Positions 54,144-62,800 of a stretch of 64,000 nucleotides of DNA are shown here, piece by piece (positions within the stretch are counted from its first letter, which is position 1; every line of letters starts with the position of its first letter). The stretch comes from Planktothrix serta PCC 8927 (GTDB lineage: Bacteria; Cyanobacteriota; Cyanobacteriia; Cyanobacteriales; Microcoleaceae), in contig NZ_LR734869.1 in assembly GCF_900010725.2 (NCBI RefSeq), positions 216,321 through 280,320 on the forward strand, in the 5' to 3' direction. The notes beneath the pieces are model-generated. The model had not been told where the DNA came from. It worked only from the letters and a program-made list of their open reading frames with translations, and did not search any database. Made by a program: the position numbers and the translations under genes.

Positions 54144-54863
54144 TTAGAGTTGCCCGTAAATCGCTTGTTTCATTTCTCGAACGGCTTGATCTAAACCAAC
54201 GAGAACTGCCCGACTTATTATTGTATGACCAATATTGAGTTCTTCCATCCCTTCTATTTTCGCAACGGGGTAAACATTCCAATACGTTAACCCGTGACCT
54301 GCATTTACCCGCAGTCCCGCTTCTAAGGCCAGCTTACAACCTGTCGCTAAAATATCGAGTTCTCTGGCTTGGTCTTCCCCTTTCGCCTCCGCATAGCATC
54401 CCGTATGCAGTTCAATAAATTTCGCCTTGACTTGCGCCGAGGCTGCAATTTGCTGGGGGTTGGCATCAATAAACAAACTCACGGGTATTCCAGCACCCTG
54501 TAGAGTGTTAACTACATCGCTCATCCGAGGAATTTGTCCCGCGATATCTAACCCTCCTTCGGTGGTAATTTCTTCCCGACGTTCAGGAACTAAGGTAATA
54601 TAGTCGGGTTTGATGTCTAATGCGATCGCCACCATTTCATCGGTCGCCGCCATTTCTAAATTCAGATGGGTTCTTACCGTTTGTCGCAACAGTCGCACAT
54701 CTCGATCTTGAATATGGCGTCGATCTTCGCGTAAATGCACGGTAATGCCATCAGCCCCCGCTAATTCAGCAATTACAGCCGCCCCAACGGGATCGGGTTC
54801 AACGGTGCGACGCGCTTGGCGAATCGTGGCAATATGATCAATATTGACTCCTAAAGTCGGCAA
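54144..54863 (-). CDS. pdxJ: Pyridoxine 5'-phosphate synthase
   Basis: 239 residues. Motifs: [54 protein letters not shown]. Ring closure of 1-deoxyxylulose 5-phosphate and 3-amino-2-oxopropyl phosphate to PNP. Upstream lie two operator-like palindromes (54987-55033). Confidence 0.96.
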   Translation of the reverse strand: MPTLGVNIDHIATIRQARRTVEPDPVGAAVIAELAGADGITVHLREDRRHIQDRDVRLLRQTVRTHLNLEMAATDEMVAIALDIKPDYITLVPERREEITTEGGLDIAGQIPRMSDVVNTLQGAGIPVSLFIDANPQQIAASAQVKAKFIELHTGCYAEAKGEDQARELDILATGCKLALEAGLRVNAGHGLTYWNVYPVAKIEGMEELNIGHTIISRAVLVGLDQAVREMKQAIYGQL

Positions 54864-54986
54864 TTGTGAGATCTCCTTGCTGTTATACCGTCTTTCACCT
54901 TGCCAAACAATTCAACTTCGGTCAAGCTCTTTGAGAAAGTTTGTAGTATAATTGAAGTTAAACTGTATTTTAAAACTTGACAAAAC

Positions 54987-55033
54987 TAGACGGTACAGTC
55001 TATCTTAATTTTATAACAAGACTATACGGTCTA
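54987..55033. promoter_or_regulatory. Two TAGAC-N6-GTCTA operator-like palindromes
   Basis: TAGAC-GGTACA-GTCTA at 54987-55002 and, on the other strand, TAGAC-CGTATA-GTCTT at 55018-55033. Centres are 31 bases apart, about three helical turns. Together they make a 17-base inverted repeat with a 17-base spacer. The pattern suits a dimeric repressor of TetR type, but no regulator gene is adjacent. It lies 124 bases upstream of pdxJ and abuts the second HEARO RNA. Confidence 0.5.
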
Positions 55034-55213
55034 GTTAATCAACGTCAGCACCCCGCTCTGAAGAGACGGGGCTTCATGCCTCTAACTTTAGATAGCTGAC
55101 CAGCCTCAGCCTAACGGCTACGTTTTCTGGATCATAATACCCACGAATGCGACGCTAGTTTGTGGCTCTATTGTTAACAATTAAACAGTTTTACGAGGGG
55201 TGAGGGTTAACTC
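55028..55213 (+). ncRNA. HEARO / omegaRNA, copy 2, without IscB
   Basis: From 55044 it matches copy 1 over 58 bases with three differences, including the CCCCG CTCT...AGAG A CGGGG hairpin. GTCAGC pairs with GCTGAC; an AGCC/GGCT hairpin replaces AGTC/GACT, and ATTGT/ACAAT replaces AACTT/AAGTT. These are compensatory. TTAAACAGTTTTACGAGGGGT closes it. No IscB sequence follows. The putative guide (55028-55043, GGTCTAGTTAATCAAC) overlaps an operator-like palindrome. Confidence 0.82.
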
Positions 55214-55363
55214 ATGGATATTATTTCTTTAGCCATAATCTTAGGTGTAATTGTAGCAACAGATGAAATTCTCAATAATCAATTGAAAGTCTCAAAACGC
55301 TTATTAGATTGGCTAGACAGGCAAGAAACCCCCGAAAAAAAGTCTAATGAACTGACCCGCTAA
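55214..55363 (+). CDS. Small membrane-associated peptide after HEARO copy 2
   Basis: 49 residues starting ATG at 55214, directly at the RNA's 3' end where iscB would begin: MDIISLAIILGVIVATDEIL, then a basic helix NNQLKVSKRLLDWLDRQ and a polar tail. A single hydrophobic segment is predicted. Not recognised; GAGGGGTGAGGG upstream could serve as ribosome site. It may be unrelated to the RNA. Confidence 0.5.
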   Translation: MDIISLAIILGVIVATDEILNNQLKVSKRLLDWLDRQETPEKKSNELTR

Positions 55364-55657
55364 ACCCTGATCAACCGATGGGTATGGCGGGTAATTTTCC
55401 CCTAGTAAAGTATTCACCCAGTTTCATAATTGCATTCAGGATCTTAATATTTTTATTAAATCTATTTCTCAAGATAGATGTTAATTATAGGGAATCTGGT
55501 AAAAGTTCCTGCTATTTTACAATAAAAGTATAATATTGCTGATCAGAATCTTCAGAAATTCCAATCAGTGACTAGAACAATAACAGTTAATTTTGGGTTG
55601 CTTTGGTCGTAAGATTAAAGTAGGGAACCGAATTTAAACCGTTGTGTAATCTTCAAT
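55364..55657. other. Upstream region of Rubisco activase
   Basis: About 290 A+T-rich bases with no recognisable RNA or gene. Presumably the rca promoter and leader. Confidence 0.45.
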
Positions 55658-56989
55658 ATGTCTTATTATATTTCACCTCGCTTTCTCGATCAACTGTCTG
55701 TTCATATCACCAAAAACTTTTTGAACATTCCCGGTGTACGGGTTCCTTTAATCTTAGGAATTCACGGACGCAAGGGAGAAGGAAAAACCTTTCAATGTGA
55801 ATTAGTTTTTCAGAGAATGGGATTTGAACCTGTGACAATATCCGGTGGAGAATTAGAAAGTCCTGATGCGGGAGATCCGGCGCGATTAATTCGGTTAAGG
55901 TATCGGGAAGCCTCCGAACAAGTGAAAGTTCGGGGACAAATGTGTGCCTTATTTATTAATGATTTAGATGCGGGTGCTGGACGGTTTGATTCGGGAACTC
56001 AATATACCGTGAATACGCAATTAGTTAACGCCACATTAATGAATATTGCGGATAATCCTACTAATGTACAATTACCCGGAAGTTATGATGCAACGCCTTT
56101 AAATCGGATTCCGATTATTGTCACCGGAAATGATTTTTCTACCTTGTACGCGCCCTTAATTCGGGATGGACGGATGGAAAAATTTTATTGGGAACCCACA
56201 AGAGAAGAACGCATTGGCGTGTTACAAGGAATTTTCCCAACCGATGAATTATCCCTACAAGATATTACTCAATTAGTCGATACTTTTCCTGAACAATCGA
56301 TTGACTTTTTTAGTGCAGTGCGATCGCGGATTTATGATCAACAAATTCGAGATTTTATTCATAAACAGGGAGTTGAACATATTTCTAAACGGATTGTTAA
56401 TAGTGCCGAAAAAGCTCCTGAATTTCAGAAACCCAATTTTAAATTACCCCCTTTAATTGAAATGGGTAAACTCATGGTCGGGGAACAAAAACGGATTCAA
56501 GATATGCGATTAGTTGAAGAATATAATCAATTTCGCACGTTTAATACTCAATTTGGTGTTTCCCCAACTCCTAAAGAAAAGAGTCAAAATCCGATTAATC
56601 CAATTCTTTCTAGTTCTCATAACCCCATTATGCCGCCCCATAGTATTAATAGTATAGGGGCAACCGTCATGGAAGGAGATGCTACGGGAAGTACATTAGT
56701 TAGTGACGGAAAACTCGTTAGTACAACATTAGGAATAGAAGTCTTAGAACAAATTGATCAGATTCTATCCAGTGGCTATCGAATTGGATTAGAATATGCC
56801 GATAAACGACGGTTTAAAACCGGATCTTGGAATAGCTGCGGGTTAAATGGGAATGAATCAGAAGGGGATATTATTCGAGGAATTGAGGTCTGTTTAACAG
56901 AACATCCCCAAGATTATATTCGCTTACTGGGAATTGACCCCATTGCTAAACGGCGAGTTGTAGAAAGGATTATTCAAAAACCACAATAG
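55658..56989 (+). CDS. rca: Rubisco activase with C-terminal SSUL domain
   Basis: 443 residues. AAA+ module: Walker A GRKGEGKT (37-44) and Walker B CALFINDLDAGAGRF (Asp102, Asp104), as in plant-type activase. After a Pro/Ser/Asn linker (about 310-355), residues 360-443 match the Rubisco small-subunit-like (SSUL) domain of CcmM: LEQIDQILSSGYRIGLEYAD, RRFKTGSWNSCG, CLTEHPQDYIRLLGIDP. The family frees inhibited Rubisco and the SSUL part tethers it in carboxysomes. Confidence 0.95.
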   Translation: MSYYISPRFLDQLSVHITKNFLNIPGVRVPLILGIHGRKGEGKTFQCELVFQRMGFEPVTISGGELESPDAGDPARLIRLRYREASEQVKVRGQMCALFINDLDAGAGRFDSGTQYTVNTQLVNATLMNIADNPTNVQLPGSYDATPLNRIPIIVTGNDFSTLYAPLIRDGRMEKFYWEPTREERIGVLQGIFPTDELSLQDITQLVDTFPEQSIDFFSAVRSRIYDQQIRDFIHKQGVEHISKRIVNSAEKAPEFQKPNFKLPPLIEMGKLMVGEQKRIQDMRLVEEYNQFRTFNTQFGVSPTPKEKSQNPINPILSSSHNPIMPPHSINSIGATVMEGDATGSTLVSDGKLVSTTLGIEVLEQIDQILSSGYRIGLEYADKRRFKTGSWNSCGLNGNESEGDIIRGIEVCLTEHPQDYIRLLGIDPIAKRRVVERIIQKPQ

Positions 56990-57120
56990 ATCAAGGTATC
57001 AGGTTTTAGCTGAAAGTGGGGATTATCGTTAGTTAAAAACAGATTATCCCCCTGGGGATGTCAAGTCTTGTGAGTTCAATTTAGTATTTTGTTCTGAATG
57101 GGTAGAAAACCCCTTGAATC

Positions 57121-57194
57121 AAAGAAAAGAAATCACAACTTAGGGGTGAAACTCCTCTTGAGGGAATGTTCTCTAAGTTGTTATTTTCTTTTCT
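57121..57194 (+). promoter_or_regulatory. Long stem-loop in the amylase leader
   Basis: AAAGAAAAGAAATCACAACTTAG (written in parts: 57121-57143) pairs with CTAAGTTGTTATTTTCTTTT (57173-57192) to form an imperfect 20-plus base stem, with an inner CCTC-TT-GAGG hairpin. It lies 40 bases before the amylase ATG. It could be a leader structure or operator; the downstream arm is pyrimidine-rich. Confidence 0.5.
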
Positions 57195-57233
57195 ATCTTT
57201 TCAGCAGAATTTATTACGATCAAGGGACTCACA

Positions 57234-59102
57234 ATGACAACACCACTGGAATTTTCAGCCCCAACAAACTTATCTGAAGTTAATTTAAACCCTCGTGGTA
57301 AAGTTCATCCTAGTCCCACTGACTGGCGCGATCAAACCTTGTATTTTCTATTACCCGATCGCTTCAGTGATGGGGAAGAATCCAAACGTCCCCTGTTTGA
57401 TCGCCATCATCCCGAAGACTGGAAAACCCTAGATAAAGTAGCTTGGATGAAAGCTGGAACCAAGTTTTCAGGAGGAACATTAAAAGGCATTGAAAGTAAA
57501 TTAGATTACTTAAAAGATCTCGGTGTAACCACCCTGTGGGTCGGCCCCGTTTGGAAACAACGCTGCGATTTAGAAACCTATCATGGCTATGGAATTCAAA
57601 ACTTTTTAGAAATAGATCCTCGGTTTGGAACCCGTCAAGATTTAAGAGATTTAGTTGATGCGGCTCATGAACGGGGAATGTACGTTTTACTCGATATTAT
57701 TTATAATCACACCGGAAATAACTGGTTTTATCAAGACGAAAACGGTCAACCCACAGATACCCGTTCCTATTGCTATTCTCCGGCTCATCCGGTTGCAGGA
57801 TGGCGTTCTCAAACCGGAGACTGTATTGCTAATCCCCAGTCTATTGAAGATGGCGTTTGGCCGCAAGAATTTCAAAATTGGGAGTGGTATACCCGCGCCG
57901 GAAAAATTGAACATTGGGACGCAGACCCTTGGGAAAATGTTATGCACCCAGATGTTGAATTCCGCCGGGGTGACTTTTTTGATTTAAAAGATCTTTGCCT
58001 ATCTAAAGATGAAGTTTTATCAGCAGTTATTAAGGTTTATCAATATTGGATTGCCTTAAGTGATTGTGATGGATTTCGCATTGATACCGTTAAACATTTA
58101 CCTTGGGAAGCCTCCCGTAGTTTTTGTGGAGCAATTCGGGAATATACTGAATCTATTGGTAAAGAAAACTTTTTACTGTTAGGAGAAGTAACGGGGGGTG
58201 CAACAACAGCAAAAACTTACCTCGATATTTTTGGCTTAAATTTAGATGCCATTTTAGATATTGGTGAACCGCCGAAAAAATTAATGGAATTGGTTAAAGG
58301 GTTTACAAATCCTCAAGACTTTTTTAATCAATATGGTGGCGTTGATGAGTTAGGAAGTCATCGACTTGCTGGACAATATCACGTCTCAATTTTGGATGAT
58401 CATGACATGGTGGGACGGGATGGTAAATATCGCGTTTCTGCTAATAATAATATTCCTGCTTGTTATGAACAAACTGCCCACACCGTCGGCGTTCAATTAA
58501 CAACATTAGGAATTCCCTGTATTTATTACGGTACAGAACAAGCCTTCGACGGTAATCAAAACCGCCATGATTTCAGCTTAGAACCTGGGGCAGATTTAGC
58601 TATCACAATTGATCGTTATATTCGGGAGGTGATGTTTGGGGGCTTATTTGGGGCGTTTGAAACCAGTTCCTGTCATTTCTTCGATCCCAATCATCCCACT
58701 TATTTACGAATTGCTGCGATCGCCCGCCTCCGAGATCAAAAAAGCCCCGTTGGGTTAGCTCTCCGACGCGGACGGCAATATTTACGGGAAATTAGCGTTA
58801 ATAGTCGTTCATTTTTCTGGCCTACGCCCGGTCAAGTGGTGGGTTGGTCACGGATTTTGTTTACTCAAGAAGTCGTCATGGCTTTAAATACCAATGGTGT
58901 AGAAAGCCAGAGTGCTTACATTGGAGTTGATTCCAGCCTTCATCCTGCGGGTTCTCAAATCACGGTTCTCTACAATAGTGCTTGGAACGATGATCAACTA
59001 CGTCATCCTCCCACCTCCGAAACCCTAACCGTTGAACTGTATCAGAATCGAACTGCTGTTCATCTGAACTTACCCCCAGCGGGAATGGTGATTTTAGCTT
59101 AA
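57234..59102 (+). CDS. GH13 alpha-amylase family enzyme
   Basis: 622 residues. Conserved regions: I DIIYNHTGNNW, II GFRIDTVKH with the nucleophile Asp, III LLGEVTGG with the acid/base Glu, IV ILDDHDMVGR with the transition-state Asp. The start lacks a signal peptide, so it is probably cytoplasmic and acts on glycogen or maltodextrins. Substrate and exact subfamily are not clear. The C-terminal 100 residues form the all-beta domain. Confidence 0.92.
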   Translation: MTTPLEFSAPTNLSEVNLNPRGKVHPSPTDWRDQTLYFLLPDRFSDGEESKRPLFDRHHPEDWKTLDKVAWMKAGTKFSGGTLKGIESKLDYLKDLGVTTLWVGPVWKQRCDLETYHGYGIQNFLEIDPRFGTRQDLRDLVDAAHERGMYVLLDIIYNHTGNNWFYQDENGQPTDTRSYCYSPAHPVAGWRSQTGDCIANPQSIEDGVWPQEFQNWEWYTRAGKIEHWDADPWENVMHPDVEFRRGDFFDLKDLCLSKDEVLSAVIKVYQYWIALSDCDGFRIDTVKHLPWEASRSFCGAIREYTESIGKENFLLLGEVTGGATTAKTYLDIFGLNLDAILDIGEPPKKLMELVKGFTNPQDFFNQYGGVDELGSHRLAGQYHVSILDDHDMVGRDGKYRVSANNNIPACYEQTAHTVGVQLTTLGIPCIYYGTEQAFDGNQNRHDFSLEPGADLAITIDRYIREVMFGGLFGAFETSSCHFFDPNHPTYLRIAAIARLRDQKSPVGLALRRGRQYLREISVNSRSFFWPTPGQVVGWSRILFTQEVVMALNTNGVESQSAYIGVDSSLHPAGSQITVLYNSAWNDDQLRHPPTSETLTVELYQNRTAVHLNLPPAGMVILA

Positions 59103-59142
59103 TCTCACCTCCCCACCAAAAGCTAATACTCGAAACCTGATT

Positions 59143-59178
59143 AAAAAACCCCAGCTTCTCAACGAAACTGGGGTTTTC
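59143..59178. terminator. Bidirectional terminator
   Basis: AAAAAACCCCAG-cttctcaacgaaa-CTGGGGTTTT between the convergent amylase and porin genes; A-run on one side and T-run on the other serve both strands. Confidence 0.88.
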
Positions 59179-59200
59179 AGGATATTAAATTAAAGGGGAA

Positions 59201-61111
59201 TTAGAAGCGGAAAGTTGTCCGCAGTGTACCCACAAAAATTGTGTCGTTATTGTCATTGTGATCAGGATTGGTCACGACGTAGAAACCCGGTGTCACAGCG
59301 ATGTACTCGCTGAAGGGGAAGCGATAGAAGCCTTCAATATGAATGGAGGTATCTTCGTCTTCTAAAGCACTAATATCATGACTGGTGATTTTGGGTGGCA
59401 TTCCCACAATCAAACCTGCGGTATCTCCTTCGCGGAGTAAATCAGGGAACCCTAACACCGCAGCCCAGTTGATAATCGTTGCATCGGCGTTACCACCGCG
59501 TTTCTGATCAGCCCAGGTTGCACCAACCCAGCCACCGATGGAGAAACTGCGGGCGACCCTCCAGTTCATTTGGAAGCCTAGGTTTTCTGAAGTTGTGGCA
59601 TTTTCACCGAAGGGTTTATTAGCCCCCCAACTGCCCGTACCGCCTGTGACGTATACGTTATCATTGCTGAAGTAACGGTGGTTGTAATCTAAAGACAAAG
59701 CTAGATTACTCATGGGTGCAAAGACTAATTGCGCCATGGCACTGTAATTGCCATTGAACATCCCTCGACCTTGACGGGCATCAGAGGCAAAAACATCATC
59801 CGCTAAATAACCAATGTTGGCTTTAAAACTGTGACTAAAGGCATATTCCACGCCCATCCCTGCACCCGCAGGGCCTTGGAAACTGGTGGGGTTGAAGCGC
59901 CCAAACCGGGAAATTGCGCCACTGGCATCATCCCCAAAGGGAGTGAGAACATCTTGAATATCATCCAAGGCTAACCCTTTTGCCCCGATCCAAACTAAAC
60001 CTTTTCCTTCAGAGAAAGGGAAACGATAGGCGAGGAGATCCAAAGTCACATTACTAGGATTTCCATCAATCGCAGTCCGAGCCATTGGAGTGTTGAACAG
60101 ATCGTAATCACTCAACGTTGGGATTGATTGCGCTTGTAAACGAGTTCTCAGTAAATCTTGACCCGTAAAACTGGTATCAAAGTTTAAACGCGCGCGGTAG
60201 CCTAAATAAGCTTGGGTGGGATCATCGCTATCATCGGCAAACTGACCCACAACGTTACGAGTTGCCCGATTTCCTTCACCCTCGCCCAACCAAAACACCG
60301 CTTCTCCACGCAGTTTGGTGGTGGTAGAGAATTGATTGGCTTCGAGTTCTCCGGTACGCGCTTCTAATACTGCTACCCGTCCGCGTAAGCTGGCTAACTC
60401 AGCCGCAAACTCTTCCATCAGCCGTTGCAGTTTGGCCAAGTCTTCACGGGTGACTAAATCTTTTGTAGAAGCATCAATCAGTTCATTGATCCGCTCTAAA
60501 CAGGCATTTACCCCAGCCGCGAATTCAAAACGAGTTAAGGCGCGATTTCCTTTGAAGGTGCCATCAGGATATCCCGCAATACACCCATAGCGTTCTACCA
60601 AGGATTGTAGAGCTTGGAATGCCCAAGCTGTCGGTTCAACGTCAGACAGTTGGGATACGGAGGTCACTTGAGCTTGGCGTTTGTTGCCTCGACCTTCTCG
60701 TCCATATTGATTCAGTTGTTGCATCACCTCGGCATTACTGACCGCATCGGCTTGAGGTGCAGCGTCGAGATCGGCTAAAGGAATTTCACTATTAGCAGGA
60801 TTAGCAGGAGTTTCGATGCCTCTACTTGGCCCAACTCCTGCATGGGGGTTCACGGGCACCTGAGCTAACTGTTGCGGTTGGGTGAGCGTCAATGTGTCCA
60901 ACGGAGTGACAGAGACTTGCTCACTGATTTTTAACTCGGTTTGGGTGGGCTCCAGGGCGGTTTCTGCCTGTGGTGCTTCGGTTGCTGCGGCGATCGCAGT
61001 GGGTTGAGCCTCAGTCACGGGTAACTCGGCGAACGCTGCTATCGGAGCGACTAGACTCGCTCCTAATACGGCAGGACTGAGTAGCCATGCTTTCAGTAGT
61101 ATTTTCGACAC
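59201..61111 (-). CDS. Iron uptake porin (SLH plus OprB domains)
   Basis: 636 residues. GTG start at 61111, with GAGGAG about 10 bases upstream. Signal peptide to about AFAEL. SLH domain: WAFQALQSLVERYGCIAGYP then GTFKGNRALTRFEFAAG (about 160-215). A coiled coil (LAKLQRLMEEFAAELASLRG) and an OprB-type beta-barrel follow, ending in Phe (TLRTTFRF). Major outer-membrane channels of cyanobacteria share this plan; some are iron-related. A TnpB relic lies just upstream. Confidence 0.94.
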   Translation of the reverse strand: MSKILLKAWLLSPAVLGASLVAPIAAFAELPVTEAQPTAIAAATEAPQAETALEPTQTELKISEQVSVTPLDTLTLTQPQQLAQVPVNPHAGVGPSRGIETPANPANSEIPLADLDAAPQADAVSNAEVMQQLNQYGREGRGNKRQAQVTSVSQLSDVEPTAWAFQALQSLVERYGCIAGYPDGTFKGNRALTRFEFAAGVNACLERINELIDASTKDLVTREDLAKLQRLMEEFAAELASLRGRVAVLEARTGELEANQFSTTTKLRGEAVFWLGEGEGNRATRNVVGQFADDSDDPTQAYLGYRARLNFDTSFTGQDLLRTRLQAQSIPTLSDYDLFNTPMARTAIDGNPSNVTLDLLAYRFPFSEGKGLVWIGAKGLALDDIQDVLTPFGDDASGAISRFGRFNPTSFQGPAGAGMGVEYAFSHSFKANIGYLADDVFASDARQGRGMFNGNYSAMAQLVFAPMSNLALSLDYNHRYFSNDNVYVTGGTGSWGANKPFGENATTSENLGFQMNWRVARSFSIGGWVGATWADQKRGGNADATIINWAAVLGFPDLLREGDTAGLIVGMPPKITSHDISALEDEDTSIHIEGFYRFPFSEYIAVTPGFYVVTNPDHNDNNDTIFVGTLRTTFRF

Positions 61112-61140
61112 TCTATTTACTCCTCACACGGGTCTAGGTT

Positions 61141-61295
61141 TGTTGACACTCCCTGTGCCTAAAGGCGTGGGGATTCTTGGTTCAATGAAACCACTTAATC
61201 AAAGTACCTTTGGGCGCTTTAATCCAGAGGTGGGATTCTCCCCAAGCGTAAATTCGGATATGCCCTACCCTATTCGCATGAATGCGAGTTCTTTT
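61141..61295 (-). mobile_element. TnpB C-terminal relic plus right end (omegaRNA-like)
   Basis: On the minus strand, 61295-61182 encodes RTRIHANRVGHIRIYAWGES, then HLWIKAPKGTLIKWFH and stop, the tail of cyanobacterial TnpB proteins. It is followed at 61181-61141 by AAGAATCCCCACGCC-TTTA-GGCACAGGGAGTGTCAACA, a right-end hairpin closely parallel to that after the intact tnpB (GGGAATCCC...GGGAGGATGTCAA). Everything else of the element is gone. What follows, where a guide would be, is the porin leader and GTG. Confidence 0.75.
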
Positions 61296-61300
61296 TTAAC

Positions 61301-61320
61301 TTGAAACAAATTTGTTTCAA
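61301..61320. promoter_or_regulatory. Perfect 20-base palindrome upstream of the porin
   Basis: TTGAAACAAATTTGTTTCAA is its own reverse complement. It lies 190 bases before the porin GTG and just beyond the TnpB relic. It may be a regulator binding site or part of the old transposon. Confidence 0.5.
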
Positions 61321-61749
61321 AAAACTGATTGTCTAGTACCCACGAATCTTTTACCAACTGCTGGGGGAAACTAAAACTGTGCAGTAGAACCCTATAGATT
61401 CAATTGTCAAGGTTCAGCATTTTGCCTTTAGACAACTAGGTTTTTAGACAGGTTATTTACCTTTCTTGTCACGGTAAATGGTAGCACGATCGGATGTCAA
61501 TAGACAACCCAATATAAAGCCGTCCCTTCCTACGTCAGGGTAAACTCGGAAGGACAGGGTTTTAAAGCCATTTTTCTGATAAATTTTATCAAGTCTGCCC
61601 CCATTCTACCTGAATTTTTTCCAGGCGACTTAATGGATTCAGAACTTGATGGCAGTTCTGGCAATACCCATTCAGAGAGTATCACTATTCTGTTGATAGT
61701 CAATAGTTACAGAGTTGACGGGTAGGGGCCAGGGTTACTCCCAAGGAGT
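61321..61749. other. Gene-free upstream region of the porin
   Basis: About 430 bases with no gene. TAACTATTGACTATCAACAG-type sequence and GGGTAGGGGCCAGGGTTACTC lie at the right edge, the latter being the outer arm around copy B of the MITE-like repeat. The porin promoter is probably here. Confidence 0.45.
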
Positions 61750-61975
61750 GTCAACTTCAGGCTAAAAGCCTAGAAATCAATTATTGCTACGCAACGCTGC
61801 GCGAACAGGCTTCGGGGCGGGTTCAGTGGGGTTGCGGTTAATGAGCAAAGATCTTGTAGAACCCGCCCCTACAAACCCGTTAAAACGGGTTAATCAAGAA
61901 TGATCTTAGTCATCTTTAGATGCCGATCGCTTTTAGCCCGAACTTGAGTTCAGGGCTAACGTGGGTTAAGTTGAC
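61750..61975. repeat. MITE-like structured repeat, copy B (226 bases, interrupted)
   Basis: Ends GTCAACTTCAGG and GGGTTAAGTTGAC match copy A (45307-45457). The last 65 bases differ by only a few positions. About 100 bases near 61782-61880, bounded by GGGGCGGGTTCA and GAACCCGCCCC, replace some 20 bases of copy A and appear to be a second repeat inserted into the first. An outer inverted repeat, CCCAAGGAGT / ACTCCTTGGG, flanks it. Confidence 0.8.
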
Positions 61976-62026
61976 ACTCCTTGGGTTACTCCGCCCCTAC
62001 GACGTAGGTGGACTTATTCCTAATTT

Positions 62027-62491
62027 CTAACCTCCTAATAAATACTGTAATTTAATATTAATATTTGTGTTCACTCCGGCTACCACAACTGCCGCCTCAT
62101 TAAATTTGGGGGGCCCAGTGAAAATAGCAGGATTTTTAGAAAAACCAAATCCTTCGGTGGGAATTCCTAACGCATTCCGGTTAGCTGTTTTATCGCTATT
62201 CGCATCATGAAGAACTGCAATAGCATAACTACCCGGTTGTAAATTCTCAAAGGTCATGACAATAGGAACTTCTGTAATACTGCTACAACGTTTTTGTACA
62301 GCATCGTCTCCATTACTGGGAAAACCTTTATTACTCGCAAATAAACTCGCACAAATTTGTCCTTTTTTATTGTTTAATCCATCAATGGTAAGCGTAATTT
62401 TGCTTTGAGGTTGAGCAATAATAGGAAGCGTAATAGCATTCAAACAAAGGAAAGAAGTAAGAAAGGCTAAGGGTTTTACTGGGTGAATCAT
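62027..62491 (-). CDS. DUF2141 secreted protein
   Basis: 154 residues from the ATG at 62491. A signal peptide (LAFLTSFLCLNAITLPIIAQ) precedes the DUF2141 pattern: ICASLFASNKGFPS, NLQPGSYAIAVLHDANSDKT, PTEGFGFSKNPAIFTGPPKF. Function unknown; beta-sandwich expected. The longer frame from 62548 is less likely. Confidence 0.9.
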   Translation of the reverse strand: MIHPVKPLAFLTSFLCLNAITLPIIAQPQSKITLTIDGLNNKKGQICASLFASNKGFPSNGDDAVQKRCSSITEVPIVMTFENLQPGSYAIAVLHDANSDKTANRNALGIPTEGFGFSKNPAIFTGPPKFNEAAVVVAGVNTNINIKLQYLLGG

Positions 62492-62551
62492 GGGATTATT
62501 TTTGCAATGGGTTAGACTGGAATTCAATACTAGAATTTCGGAGGTCAAAAA

Positions 62552-62725
62552 ATGGAAATTCCCAAGAAACGCAAAGATCGAGAAAAGTTACTCAGAAGTT
62601 GTCAAAAACCCAATGGGCAATGGAATGTGAACTCGTTGAAAAAATTAGGGATTCCTGAACGACCTCGACGGGGGTGGGATCGAGCATTTATTCAATACGG
62701 GGAAGATTGGGATCAGTATGTTTAA
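62552..62725 (+). CDS. Small basic protein, unknown
   Basis: 57 residues from the ATG at 62552, with GGAGG at 62540-62544. It reads MEIPKKRKDREKLLRSCQKP, then NGQWNVNSLKKLGIPERPRR and GWDRAFIQYGEDWDQYV. Its Lys/Arg-rich start and Trp/Tyr-rich end are protein-like. No family recognised. It is divergent from the DUF2141 gene. Confidence 0.65.
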   Translation: MEIPKKRKDREKLLRSCQKPNGQWNVNSLKKLGIPERPRRGWDRAFIQYGEDWDQYV

Positions 62726-62800
62726 ATTATCCTACAACTGGATAGTTTTGTAAAGTTATTTTGCGATCGCTTACGGCGGGGTGTAGCCCATCGCATTCCG

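Noticed and set aside
55028-55213. Riboswitch for pdxJ or a T-box
   Set aside because: The sequence matches the other HEARO copy rather than any riboswitch, and it is on the strand opposite to pdxJ.
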